Part shown: piece by piece, positions 1 to 8,751 of the stretch
How the letters are laid out: each line of letters begins with the position of its first letter
Numbering within the stretch: the first letter of the stretch is position 1
Source of the DNA: Vibrio tubiashii ATCC 19109
GTDB lineage: Bacteria > Pseudomonadota > Gammaproteobacteria > Enterobacterales > Vibrionaceae
Assembly (NCBI RefSeq): GCF_000772105.1
Contig: NZ_CP009354.1
Coordinates: 1,302,001-1,366,000 of the forward strand
Direction: 5' to 3'
Length of the DNA: 64,000 nucleotides
The notes under the pieces: generated by a model
What the model saw: only the letters and a program-made list of their open reading frames with translations
What the model was told of the DNA's origin: nothing
Databases searched by the model: none
Position numbers and translations under genes: made by a program

Positions 1-1386
1 ATCTTCCAAGCAGACATCTGGTTGCCTGAAGGGACCGATATTCGTGCGACAAACACGAAACTGAAAGCCTTGGAATCTTGGTTATCTGATCAAGAGGGTG
101 TCGAGCACATTACCACTACTGCTGGTAAAGGTCTGCAACGCTTTATGCTGACCTATGCACCAGAGAAGAGCTATGCGGCGTATGGTGAAATCACGACTAG
201 GGTGGCTGATTACGAGCAACTTGCCAGCTTAATGACGAACTTTAGGCTCCACTTGGAGGACAAGTTCCCTGAAATTAACTACAAGCTTAAACAGATTGAA
301 CTTGGCCCAGGTGGCGGTGCGAAAATCGAAGCTCGTATTATTGGCTCAGATCCAACGGTACTGCGTGGAATAGCCAAGCAAGTTGAAGACATCATGCACG
401 CGGACCCAGGCACCACCAATATTCGTCACGACTGGCGTGAACGTACGAAAGTGCTTGAGCCGCAGTTTAATGAAAGCCAAGCTCGTCGTTACGGTATCAG
501 TAAGTCTGATGTGGATGAGTTTCTTGCGATGTCATTCTCTGGCAAGTCAATTGGTGTTTACCGAGATGGTACGACCTTGATGCCGATAGTGGCACGCTTA
601 CCAGAAGATGAACGTGTCGACATTCGAAATATCGAAGGTATGAAGATATGGAGTCCTGCACTTAGCGAGTACATCCCGCTGCAACAAGTCACAATGGGCT
701 ACGAAATTCGTTGGGAAGACCCAATCATAGTGCGTAAGAACCGTAAGCGTATGCTAACAGTCTTTGCTGATCCTGACTTGCTAGGTGAAGAGACTGCCGC
801 GACACTTCAAGCTCGTCTAATGCCGCAGATTGAAGCGATTGAGCTGCCGCCGGGTTATTCATTAGAGTGGGGTGGTGAGTATGAGTCTTCGGGTGATGCC
901 CAAGAGTCACTCTTTACTACCATGCCGATGGGCTACCTGTTTATGTTCTTAGTCACCGTGTTCTTGTTTAACTCGGTGAAAGAGCCGTTGATCGTCTGGT
1001 TAACAGTACCACTGGCAATTATTGGTGTGACAACGGGCCTACTGGCACTGAACACCCCATTTGGCTTTATGGCCTTGCTCGGTTTCTTGAGCTTGTCGGG
1101 TATGTTGCTTAAGAACGGGATTGTCTTGCTGGATCAGATCGAGATTGAAATGCACTCGGGCAAAGACCCATATGTGGCAGTCGTTGACGCTGCATTAAGT
1201 CGTGTTCGTCCTGTTTGTATGGCGGCGATTACGACCATCTTGGGTATGATTCCTTTGCTTCCAGACATCTTCTTCAAGCCAATGGCGGTAACCATCATGT
1301 TTGGTTTAGGTTTTGCGACAGTACTGACACTTATTGTCGTACCAGTGTTGTATCGTCTATTCCACAAAGTAAAAGTGCCAAACTAA
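1..1386 (+). CDS. RND multidrug efflux permease, HAE1/AcrB family (3' part)
   Basis: The frame is open from the first base, so the 5' part lies outside the window; 461 codons remain of a family usually near 1030. The product is the inner-membrane proton-driven pump of a tripartite drug efflux system. Visible are the second periplasmic porter region, then a hydrophobic half with several membrane segments, including the family-typical stretch LSGMLLKNGIVLLDQIE, and a final helix ending in VPVLYRLF. The adaptor and outer-membrane partners are not in view and are probably upstream. The substrate cannot be read from the sequence. Confidence 0.93.
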   Translation: MFQADIWLPEGTDIRATNTKLKALESWLSDQEGVEHITTTAGKGLQRFMLTYAPEKSYAAYGEITTRVADYEQLASLMTNFRLHLEDKFPEINYKLKQIELGPGGGAKIEARIIGSDPTVLRGIAKQVEDIMHADPGTTNIRHDWRERTKVLEPQFNESQARRYGISKSDVDEFLAMSFSGKSIGVYRDGTTLMPIVARLPEDERVDIRNIEGMKIWSPALSEYIPLQQVTMGYEIRWEDPIIVRKNRKRMLTVFADPDLLGEETAATLQARLMPQIEAIELPPGYSLEWGGEYESSGDAQESLFTTMPMGYLFMFLVTVFLFNSVKEPLIVWLTVPLAIIGVTTGLLALNTPFGFMALLGFLSLSGMLLKNGIVLLDQIEIEMHSGKDPYVAVVDAALSRVRPVCMAAITTILGMIPLLPDIFFKPMAVTIMFGLGFATVLTLIVVPVLYRLFHKVKVPN

Positions 1387-1399
1387 CTAAACTAGAAGT

Positions 1400-1434
1400 A
1401 AACGCCCCTGACTTTGTCGGGGGCGTTTGTTTTT
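1400..1434 (+). terminator. Rho-independent terminator after the RND pump
   Basis: A GC-rich stem of about 13 bp (AAACGCCCC... paired with ...GGGGCGTTT, one G-T wobble, TTT loop) is followed by a T-rich run. The run ends directly at the AAGGAG ribosome site of the next gene, so the two signals abut. Confidence 0.85.
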
Positions 1435-1447
1435 AAGGAGAGAATCA

Positions 1448-2014
1448 ATGAGCAAGGATACAACTTGTGCTTGGGCGATGAATCATGAACTTGAGCGCGA
1501 ATACCACGATGCGGAATGGGGCGTGCCGGTTTATGATGACAATGTACTGTTTGAGTTCATAACCTTAGAAGGGGCTCAGGCAGGGCTGAGTTGGATTACG
1601 ATTCTAAAGAAACGTGAGGGTTACCGAGCAGCGTTTGAAGGCTATGACTTGTCTCGTCTGTCGCAGTATGATGAAAGTCAGGTCGAGCAAATTATCGAAA
1701 ATTATGATGTCGTCAAACATCGAGGCAAGATTACCTCTGTATTTGGAAATGCGCGTGCGGCTTTGGCACTGATTGAAGAATATGGCAGCTTATCGAACGC
1801 TTTGTGGCAGTTTGTTGATGGTAAACCGATCGTAAATAACTGGACGCAAATGAGTGGTGTGCCTGCTTCGACAGAGCAATCGAAGGCAATGAGCAAATTT
1901 CTCAAAAAGAAAGGCTTTAAGTTTGTTGGCGAAACGATCTGTTACGCCTTCATGCAAGCGGTCGGTATGGTTGATGATCACCTAGTTGACTGCCCAAAGA
2001 AAGGGGCTAAATAG
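1448..2014 (+). CDS. tag: DNA-3-methyladenine glycosylase I
   Basis: This is a base-excision repair enzyme that removes 3-methyladenine from alkylated DNA. The 188-aa length matches the family. The zinc ligands of Tag are recognisable: C7 and H20 at the N-terminus (YHDAEWG) and the H-x3-C pair in DDHLVDCPKK at the C-terminus. The family stretch GLSWITILKKR is also present. The ATG at 1448 was chosen because AAGGAG at 1435-1440 is well spaced from it and the family motif begins a few residues later; a TTG further upstream at 1427 would overlap the terminator. It is a monocistronic gene facing the convergent lipase operon. Confidence 0.93.
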   Translation: MSKDTTCAWAMNHELEREYHDAEWGVPVYDDNVLFEFITLEGAQAGLSWITILKKREGYRAAFEGYDLSRLSQYDESQVEQIIENYDVVKHRGKITSVFGNARAALALIEEYGSLSNALWQFVDGKPIVNNWTQMSGVPASTEQSKAMSKFLKKKGFKFVGETICYAFMQAVGMVDDHLVDCPKKGAK

Positions 2015-2051
2015 CATTAGGCGGCACACTTTGTGCTGCCAACATGTTTGG

Positions 2052-2906
2052 CTAACGACTTTGGTCATGAATCCTCTCAAGTGCTTCGACACGTCGCAAC
2101 TGTGTTGAATCGAAGCTCTTTTCTCTAAGCTGTGCGATCTGTCGCTTTTTGTCTTGATCGGATAGAGAGTTAGACGTGAGTAGTTCATCCCTGCTTACTA
2201 AATAGGAATCCAGTGCTGTTTGAAATATTGCACGTTGTTGATCGAGTTCCGCTAATCGCTTAGCCCCGTCCTCACCAACTAACTCGCTTCTTGCGATGTA
2301 TTTGTCTTGGTCATCAAGCTTTGAGACAGAGTCCAATTCTACAACCAGCAGATTGTTTTTTTCTGCTGCCTGAATGTAGTTAGGCATGTTATTGAGTTGG
2401 TCTTCTAGTAAGCTCTTTTTTTGCTCGGCATCCAAATCATTTTCAGTGATTCTCGCTTTGTTAATCGCCAATTGTCGCAACAGATTCTCTTCTTCAAATA
2501 GCAGCTTTATTTCCTGCTCAGAGAAGTAGCGAGACTGTAACGCTAAGATCTGAGAGTGAAGTTGTTCGAGGTCTAGAGCAGTGAGTTGGGCAGCTTGTAA
2601 AGGTTCAAGCTCCGCTAATGCTTCTTTGTACTCCAAATAAGTGGCAAACAACACTTCCTCGTTACTCAATTTGCTCTCTGTTGAAGCACGCTTATTCACT
2701 TTCTTTTTTATCTCATCAAGATTTTGTTCACCTAAGCTGCTGAGTGAAAAATCAAAAAAGTGCTTGGGGGTAGTTGTGTCAACGTCTACATCAGCTTGAG
2801 AAAGGATCGGGGCTGGAGTTTCCTGTTGCCTCTCGGACAAATATAAGACCGCTCCAAATCCAATTGAAGTGATGACAGAAATGGTGATTAGAACGGTCTT
2901 TTTCAT
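2052..2906 (-). CDS. lifO: Lipase-specific foldase (secretion chaperone)
   Basis: The product is a membrane-anchored periplasmic steric chaperone that folds the neighbouring lipase before type II secretion. It has one N-terminal membrane anchor (residues about 4-23), a variable linker, and a long charged helical region containing RYFSEQEIKLLFEEE, as in lipase chaperones. The length of 284 aa fits the family. It starts 10 bp after the lipase stop, so the two are almost certainly co-transcribed and co-translated. The family assignment is by sequence character plus operon context. Confidence 0.88.
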   Translation of the reverse strand: MKKTVLITISVITSIGFGAVLYLSERQQETPAPILSQADVDVDTTTPKHFFDFSLSSLGEQNLDEIKKKVNKRASTESKLSNEEVLFATYLEYKEALAELEPLQAAQLTALDLEQLHSQILALQSRYFSEQEIKLLFEEENLLRQLAINKARITENDLDAEQKKSLLEDQLNNMPNYIQAAEKNNLLVVELDSVSKLDDQDKYIARSELVGEDGAKRLAELDQQRAIFQTALDSYLVSRDELLTSNSLSDQDKKRQIAQLREKSFDSTQLRRVEALERIHDQSR

Positions 2907-2916
2907 TGGTTTACCC

Positions 2917-3852
2917 TTACAGTCCTTGTTGTTTGAGGCGATTGGCGTGTTGTCGATAGAGTGTGACGGGATCAGTTTCGAATAGGTGGTGAATGCCCAA
3001 GAGCCCGTTTATTTCATCCAGATGATTCATTTTGTAGTCGTCACGAATCACTTTGCCTAGGTGAGTACTGCATGCCCCAACAAGTCCGTCATTGGGTTCG
3101 TCAAATGCCCAGCCGAGTATCACCATCGCTCCATCAGTTGGATCCAAAAGGTTGGTAAAAGTGGAAGATCCTGTCCATGAGTAGTAATAGACGCCATTGC
3201 TGGCGAGAAGATCCCCGTCGCCACATGCAGTGGTAGGAATGCCATATGGATGATGCTGATTGAATGCCAGAGAGCCTTCAGTAGTCAGTGCTTCCAAAGA
3301 GGCTAAAGGATCTTGCTCAAGATCTGTACCTCCTGATAGGAGATTGATAAGAGTGGTTAAACCCCCAGCAAGTTTCACGGCCAATCCTTCTAAGCCTGAA
3401 CCTTCAGGGACAGTTCCTCTTACCAGATCGGCGACTTTTGAGCCTTTGTTTACACCACCAATACTCGTGACAGAGGCGACAAGGTCCGGTCTCACGGATG
3501 CAACGTACCGAGCCGTTGGTCCACCATGACTATGGCCTATTAGGTTGACTTTAGTCGCCCCAGTAGCAGCGAGCAGTGTTTCTACTTGTTTGAGAAGTTG
3601 CTCGCCTCTGACCTCAGTACTGTTAGAGGCAGATACCTGAGCAACGTAGACAGTCGCGCCGTCTCGGGTTAGCGAGTGCGGTATTCCGTAGAAATAGTCG
3701 ACACCAGCGAGAGTATCAAAGCCGAAGAGTCCGTGGACGAGGACAATGGGGTGTTGAGTTTGTGTATAACCACCTGCGTGGGCAAGGTTGGTGAGTGTCG
3801 GTTGTCCAATTGCGAGTGCGCAAGTCAGGACAAGTGAGTAGATCAGTTTCAA
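2917..3852 (-). CDS. lipA: Secreted triacylglycerol lipase, bacterial family I
   Basis: An alpha/beta hydrolase that splits long-chain triacylglycerols outside the cell. A signal peptide ends near residue 27 (LAHA/GG). The oxyanion-hole region reads PIVLVHGLFGF and the nucleophile elbow is GHSHGG with S108. The remaining triad is most likely D255 (PNDGLVG) and H277 (MNHLDEI). Two cysteines (TTACGDGD and GACSTH) can form the disulphide typical of foldase-dependent lipases. The order lipase then foldase is the usual one; export would need the type II system, which is not encoded here apart from the pilotin gene at about 32 kb. Confidence 0.94.
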   Translation of the reverse strand: MKLIYSLVLTCALAIGQPTLTNLAHAGGYTQTQHPIVLVHGLFGFDTLAGVDYFYGIPHSLTRDGATVYVAQVSASNSTEVRGEQLLKQVETLLAATGATKVNLIGHSHGGPTARYVASVRPDLVASVTSIGGVNKGSKVADLVRGTVPEGSGLEGLAVKLAGGLTTLINLLSGGTDLEQDPLASLEALTTEGSLAFNQHHPYGIPTTACGDGDLLASNGVYYYSWTGSSTFTNLLDPTDGAMVILGWAFDEPNDGLVGACSTHLGKVIRDDYKMNHLDEINGLLGIHHLFETDPVTLYRQHANRLKQQGL

Positions 3853-4036
3853 TGTTAGCTCCTTCTGGTATGACCTCTGATGAGATATTTAAACGTAGAA
3901 GAAAAATTGAGCTATACGAAATATGAATTGTTAAAGAAAGATTAAAACGTGATGTTGAATTAAAAAACAACAGCTTTAATTAACGAAAGGTTTTAGAAAA
4001 CTGTTTTGATTAAATTGTTAATAAAATCAGTGCATT

Positions 4037-4058
4037 AAAAAGCCTCGCGAGCGAGGCT
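4037..4058 (-). terminator. Rho-independent terminator of metC
   Basis: The stem AGCCTCG/CGAGGCT with a four-base loop is followed, read on the minus strand, by TTTTT. It lies just past the metC stop codon. Confidence 0.75.
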
Positions 4059-4081
4059 AAATAATCAATTGTTTGAAGGTA

Positions 4082-5287
4082 CTAGGCGGTCGCTTCTTTT
4101 TCGAGAACCAGAGCGTTGTATCGTTCTAGTCCTGCTTCTAAATCAGCGATCAGATCATCGACGTCTTCAAGTCCAATATGGACACGAATCAAGGTTCCCT
4201 CAAAATTAGGGTTAGCAACTGTACGCAGACTATTGAAGCTTTTCGGTTCATTGGCAAGAATCAGACTTTCAAAACCGCCCCAAGAATACCCCATGCTAAA
4301 ATGCTTCATTCCATCTAACAGGGCTGTTGTTGCTCGCGGGTAACTGGTTTTCAGCACAAATGAAAATAGGCCATTTCCACCGGTAAAATCACGTGTGAAA
4401 AACTCGTGACCAGGACAGGTTTCAAGGGCAGGGTGGCGAACATGATCGACTTCTGGTCTGTTTTGAAGCCACTGCGCCACTTTCAAGCTGTTCTCCGCGT
4501 GTTGACGCAAGCGCACATCTAAAGTGCGAATTCCGCGTAAGCCTAAGTAGGCATCGTCAGGAGACACGCACTGACCCATCAGGTAGCTTTGTTCACGTAA
4601 CTGATCCCAATATTGCTCGCTGGCTACCGCAGTGCCAAGCATCACATCTGAGTGTCCGACAATGTATTTGGTTGCCGCTTGAATTGAAATATCAACACCA
4701 TGCTCAAATGGAGAGAAATTCACCCCAGCCGCCCAAGTATTATCGAGCATAACGATGATATCGTGTTGATGTGCAATGCTTGACAGAGTAGGTACGTCTT
4801 GCACTTCCATGGTGATAGAGCCTGGAGACTCAAGGAATAGAATTTTTGTGTTTGGTTTGATGAGCTCTTTGATCCCTTCCCCAATCGTTGGTTCGTAGTA
4901 AGTGGTTTCTACGCCCATCTTCTTGAGAATTTTGTCGCAGAAGTCGCGCGTGGGTTCATAACAGGTATCGACCATAAGAATATGATCGCCCGTTTCAACA
5001 AAAGACAAAATAGCATTAGAGATAGCGGCGGTGCCACATGGGTAAAGGGCGCAACCTGCACCACCTTCAATCTCTGTCATTGCATCTTGGAACGCAAAGT
5101 GAGTCGTGGTGCCGCGGCGACCATAAAACAGAGTTTTGTTTGCTCGGTTCACCGTTGCGTGATGCTTTTCTGCAACGGTGTTAAAAACGACGGTTGAGGC
5201 TCTTTGAACGGAAGGGTTAACCACACCGTTAGTCCACTTTTTATCGCGACCAGCGGTAACGAACTTGGTCTGCTTACTTTCTGACAT
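4082..5287 (-). CDS. metC: Cystathionine beta-lyase
   Basis: A PLP enzyme of the Cys/Met metabolism family that cleaves cystathionine to homocysteine, pyruvate and ammonia in methionine synthesis. The PLP lysine is K207 in the stretch AATKYIVGHSDVMLG. The N-terminal FYGRRGTTTHFAFQ and the phosphate-binding YPCGTAAISN are typical of the MetC branch. The 401-aa length is normal. The 62-bp gap to cls upstream leaves open whether it is transcribed alone. I saw no clear MetJ box in that gap. Other trans-sulfuration lyases share this fold, so substrate preference is inferred from the family branch. Confidence 0.9.
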   Translation of the reverse strand: MSESKQTKFVTAGRDKKWTNGVVNPSVQRASTVVFNTVAEKHHATVNRANKTLFYGRRGTTTHFAFQDAMTEIEGGAGCALYPCGTAAISNAILSFVETGDHILMVDTCYEPTRDFCDKILKKMGVETTYYEPTIGEGIKELIKPNTKILFLESPGSITMEVQDVPTLSSIAHQHDIIVMLDNTWAAGVNFSPFEHGVDISIQAATKYIVGHSDVMLGTAVASEQYWDQLREQSYLMGQCVSPDDAYLGLRGIRTLDVRLRQHAENSLKVAQWLQNRPEVDHVRHPALETCPGHEFFTRDFTGGNGLFSFVLKTSYPRATTALLDGMKHFSMGYSWGGFESLILANEPKSFNSLRTVANPNFEGTLIRVHIGLEDVDDLIADLEAGLERYNALVLEKEATA

Positions 5288-5349
5288 CGGAAGTCCTTAT
5301 CGAATACTTTACCTTATTTAAACCACGGCAAAGCATGAATAGCAAGGGA

Positions 5350-6804
5350 TTAAAGCAGAGGATTAAACAGATAAAATACACGCTCTAAAAAGCGAGAGAA
5401 TAGCGTTCGCTTTTTCCATTCTTCGATATCAACGATATGCGATTCTTCCATATAACTTTGCTGGAGCCAGAACATCTCTTTGGTGAAAGCAAGATCATCA
5501 ATGGCTAAAGTGAGTTCGAAATTGAGCCATAAGCTTCTCATATCCATATTTACTGTCCCAACGAGGCAAAACTCCTCATCAATGACAACCGATTTTGTAT
5601 GGAGTAATCCACCGTAAAACTCGTAGATCTTGACACCTGCGCTTAGCAGCTCGCTATAAAATGCGCGTGACGCCCATTGAACCATCAACGAGTCATTTTT
5701 GTGTGGAATGATAAGTTCTACATTAATGCCACGTTGGGCTGTCATCTTAAGAGTTTCAAGTAAGTCAGAGCTCGGGACAAAGTAAGGGGTCGTGATACGA
5801 ACCGAGTGGTTAGCCTGATTAATCGCAAGCGTTAAAACTTGAGAAATCAAATGTTCCGGCATACCAGGCCCTGAAGGAACCACTTGCACTGGATGTTGAG
5901 GCTCTTCAGGGTTAATACGGCATTCTGGAATAGAAGGAAAGGCACGTGAACCCGTTTCAACTTCCCAGTCCCAGCAATGTATAGCGGAAAGGACATTAAC
6001 AGTAGGGCCAGTAACGCGAATCATTATATCGATCCACTGTCCAACACCAGAATCTTGCTTAAAGTAGGCGGGATCGACGAGGTTCATTGAACCTGTGTAG
6101 GCGACCTTCTCGTCTATTACGATGATCTTACGGTGTTGACGAAGGTCTAATCGTCGCAGGAAGATACGCCAAGGGCTGACTTCTAATGCTTGAACGACTT
6201 CGACACCCGCACTGCGCATCATCTTCAACCATTCACTACGAAAGAAGCGCGGACTCCCTGCAGAATCAAGCAGCAATTTAACATTTACGCCTCGTTTTGC
6301 GGCTCGAATCAGAGCGGAAGCCACAGAATCGGCCAGTCCACCTGGATGCCAAATGTAGAAAACCATACGAATACTGGTTTGCGCATTTTCTATATCTTCG
6401 ATAATTGAGCGCAGAATATCGTCGGGTGAGCTTTGTAAAGAGAGCGAGTTCCCTGACAGAGCAGGTAGGCCTAGGCGGTTGTTACACAGCTCATCAATGC
6501 GATAGATATGACGACCAAAGCTCTCTGGGGAGTGAGCATGACAGTCGTTAAGGTTAGAGAACCAGTCTGCAAAAGGGGAAAGCATTTCCTTCGCGCGTTC
6601 TGCTCTTTTTCGACCAAGGTTAAGTTCGCCAAACAGGAAATAACAGGCAACGCCTAAGATAGGAATGATGTAAATGATCATCAGCCAGGCCAGTGAAACA
6701 CTCACTGCACGACGCTTTAGCACCACTCGAATTGTCACACCGGCAACCAAAATCCAGTAAAAGACAATCCCAGCAAGTGTAAGAAAGTGATAAAACTTTT
6801 CCAT
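5350..6804 (-). CDS. cls: Cardiolipin synthase (phospholipase D type)
   Basis: The product condenses phosphatidylglycerol into cardiolipin at the inner membrane. Two N-terminal membrane helices (about residues 5-25 and 35-55) precede two PLD domains, each with a complete HKD motif: QHRKIIVIDEK...GSMN and LHTKSVVIDEE...GTVN. At 484 aa it matches ClsA. The ATG at 6804 gives the expected hydrophobic start. It lies upstream of metC on the same strand with a 62-bp gap. Confidence 0.92.
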   Translation of the reverse strand: MEKFYHFLTLAGIVFYWILVAGVTIRVVLKRRAVSVSLAWLMIIYIIPILGVACYFLFGELNLGRKRAERAKEMLSPFADWFSNLNDCHAHSPESFGRHIYRIDELCNNRLGLPALSGNSLSLQSSPDDILRSIIEDIENAQTSIRMVFYIWHPGGLADSVASALIRAAKRGVNVKLLLDSAGSPRFFRSEWLKMMRSAGVEVVQALEVSPWRIFLRRLDLRQHRKIIVIDEKVAYTGSMNLVDPAYFKQDSGVGQWIDIMIRVTGPTVNVLSAIHCWDWEVETGSRAFPSIPECRINPEEPQHPVQVVPSGPGMPEHLISQVLTLAINQANHSVRITTPYFVPSSDLLETLKMTAQRGINVELIIPHKNDSLMVQWASRAFYSELLSAGVKIYEFYGGLLHTKSVVIDEEFCLVGTVNMDMRSLWLNFELTLAIDDLAFTKEMFWLQQSYMEESHIVDIEEWKKRTLFSRFLERVFYLFNPLL

Positions 6805-7052
6805 TCAGTAACCTAGGTAATCTAATGCTATCCAATATTAGAACTCTGGACGAAGGACGACAAGCGACAAATTTTCAAAGAATGTAACGAACAGGAAGTA
6901 GAAAGAAAAAGTATGATTCTGTTATGAGAATGTAAAATCTGGTGTATAGTGGATGTTAAAGGCTAAAAAAGCAGCATTTAAACATATTTTTCACAACTGT
7001 GGTGGGAAATTAAACTAATTGGGCTTCCAATTTTAATCTTAAACTGCTTTAC

Positions 7053-7082
7053 TTGCCATAACGTTAGCGTCACTGATAATTT
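7053..7082 (+). promoter_or_regulatory. Candidate sigma-70 promoter of the symporter gene
   Basis: TTGCCA (7053-7058) and TAATTT (7077-7082) are separated by 18 bp; transcription would start near 7089. The match is moderate and was found by eye. Confidence 0.35.
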
Positions 7083-7089
7083 TATTAAG

Positions 7090-7107
7090 TGTAAAAATAA
7101 TTATACA
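7090..7107 (+). promoter_or_regulatory. TyrR-like box
   Basis: TGTAAA-N6-TATACA differs from the published TyrR consensus TGTAAA-N6-TTTACA at one base. It sits just downstream of the candidate promoter and about 60 bp before the GTG start, a position suited to repression. If real it would point to an aromatic amino acid as transport substrate. Confidence 0.35.
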
Positions 7108-7169
7108 CCACTTTTTAAGACGCCTAACAGAAGCAAACACAACTTAGAAAACGATTTAATGGAGTAACC

Positions 7170-8600
7170 GTGGCTACTAGTTCAAGTGCACAGGCCCGTG
7201 ATACATGGGGGTCTAAATTAGGCTTCGTTATGGCCGCAGCAGGTTCTGCTGTTGGTTTGGGCAACATATGGAAATTTCCTTATACGGCGGGTGAAAGCGG
7301 CGGCGGCGCGTTCGTTGCAATTTACCTTCTTTTCGTAATTTTTATCGGCTTTAGCGTAATGTTAACGGAATTCGCTATTGGCCGTAAGACAGGTCTATCA
7401 GCTGTAGGTGCATTTAAAACGACAGACCGTCGTTGGACATTTACAGGTGTTATGGGTGTGTTAAGTGGTCTACTGATCATGGGTTTCTACCCAGTGGTCG
7501 GTGGTTGGGCACTGGCATACATCTTTAAAGTGGGTGGTGGTCTACTAAGCGCCCCTGAAGCAATCGGTGATAGCTTCGGTGGTTTTATTTCAGACCCTGT
7601 TCAACCTCTAATGTGGATGGGTATCTACCTGATGCTTAACATCGCTATCGTTATGAAAGGTGTTTCCGGCGGTATCGAGAAAGCAGGTAAGATCCTAATG
7701 CCTCTACTATTCCTAATCCTGATCGTGGTATCAGTGAAAGGTCTAATGCTACCTGGCGCAATGGCAGGTCTTGAATTCCTGTTCATGCCAGACTTCTCTA
7801 AAGTAGACAGCAGCGTGGTACTTGCAGCTCTAGGTCAAGCGTTCTTCTCGCTAAGTCTAGGTATGGGTTGTATGTTGACTTACGGTTCTTACTTGAAGAA
7901 GAAAGAGAACCTAGTTCAAACCACGGGTATGGTTACCGCGATGGACACAGGTGTTGCAATCCTTGCGGGTGTGGCAATGTTCCCTGCAATGTTCGCATTC
8001 GGTATGGAGCCAGCAGCAGGTCCAGGTCTAGTATTCGTTGTTGTACCTCAGCTATTTGCTGAAATGGGCGGCGTAATTGGTCTTCTGTTCGCACTAATGT
8101 TCTTCATTGGTCTAACCGTAGCGGCACTGACTTCTTCTGTATCTCTACTTGAAGTAGTAGTTTCTTACCTAATCGATGAGAAAGGCATGAAACGTTCTAC
8201 AGCGGTAATCAGTGCAAGTGCGGTAATGGCAACACTATGTGTGTTCGCATCACTTTCTCTAGGTGGTGTAGGACCAACGCTATTTGGCACTGGTGCGTTC
8301 GATATCTTCGACCTACTAACAGATAAGATCTTCCTAGCGGTTGGCGGTATGTTGGTGTGTATCTTTGCTGGCTGGCGCTTATCACGCTCAGAGCTTGAGA
8401 AAGAGATCACTAACGATGGTGAAGTATCTTTCCCACTATTTGGTCTATGGTACAACCTAGTTAAGTACATCATCCCAGTAGCAATCGCAATCGTAGCATT
8501 CATGGGCATTAAGTCTGGTTTCGATAGCGGTAAAGGTGAAATCATGCTGTTAGGTATTGGTATCATCGCTCTAGCCGGAGTCTTCTCTAAGAAGCTTTAA
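7170..8600 (+). CDS. Sodium-dependent transporter, NSS (SNF) family
   Basis: An inner-membrane Na+-coupled symporter, probably for an amino acid. The first helix carries the family signature GNIWKFPYTAGESGGGAF with the preceding GSAVGLGN that forms the Na+ and substrate site. The 476 aa contain 11-12 hydrophobic segments, as in bacterial NSS proteins. The start is a GTG with GGAG at 7161-7164; no ATG lies in a better place. The gene is monocistronic, bounded by a terminator. The substrate is unknown; a TyrR-like box upstream hints at tryptophan or tyrosine. Confidence 0.9.
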   Translation: MATSSSAQARDTWGSKLGFVMAAAGSAVGLGNIWKFPYTAGESGGGAFVAIYLLFVIFIGFSVMLTEFAIGRKTGLSAVGAFKTTDRRWTFTGVMGVLSGLLIMGFYPVVGGWALAYIFKVGGGLLSAPEAIGDSFGGFISDPVQPLMWMGIYLMLNIAIVMKGVSGGIEKAGKILMPLLFLILIVVSVKGLMLPGAMAGLEFLFMPDFSKVDSSVVLAALGQAFFSLSLGMGCMLTYGSYLKKKENLVQTTGMVTAMDTGVAILAGVAMFPAMFAFGMEPAAGPGLVFVVVPQLFAEMGGVIGLLFALMFFIGLTVAALTSSVSLLEVVVSYLIDEKGMKRSTAVISASAVMATLCVFASLSLGGVGPTLFGTGAFDIFDLLTDKIFLAVGGMLVCIFAGWRLSRSELEKEITNDGEVSFPLFGLWYNLVKYIIPVAIAIVAFMGIKSGFDSGKGEIMLLGIGIIALAGVFSKKL

Positions 8601-8625
8601 ACTAGAAGTCGTACTAAAGTTAAAC

Positions 8626-8652
8626 AAAACCTCCCAACTGGGAGGTTTTTTC
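8626..8652 (+). terminator. Rho-independent terminator of the symporter gene
   Basis: The stem AAAACCTCCC/GGGAGGTTTT with an AACT loop is followed by a T run, 25 bp after the stop codon. Confidence 0.9.
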
Positions 8653-8751
8653 GTTTCTATCAGCTACTTTTATTAAAGAGTCTTATCACTAAGCCGATAA
8701 TATTCGGTATAAGAATGTAATCCAAATGTAAGTCGTTAAGGAAGGTGCTTT

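Larger units (their letters stand above)
6805..7169. other. Divergent intergenic region, cls / Na+ symporter
   Basis: No gene is visible in this 365-bp stretch. It must carry the promoters of cls (leftward) and of the symporter (rightward). The symporter side holds a possible sigma-70 promoter and a TyrR-like box, listed separately. Confidence 0.7.

Noticed and set aside
1134..1367. Minus-strand 77-codon frame inside the RND pump gene
   Set aside because: It is a shadow of a clear coding region with strongly conserved residues on the other strand.
5288..5349. MetJ box upstream of metC
   Set aside because: No tandem AGACGTCT-like octamers are present in the gap.
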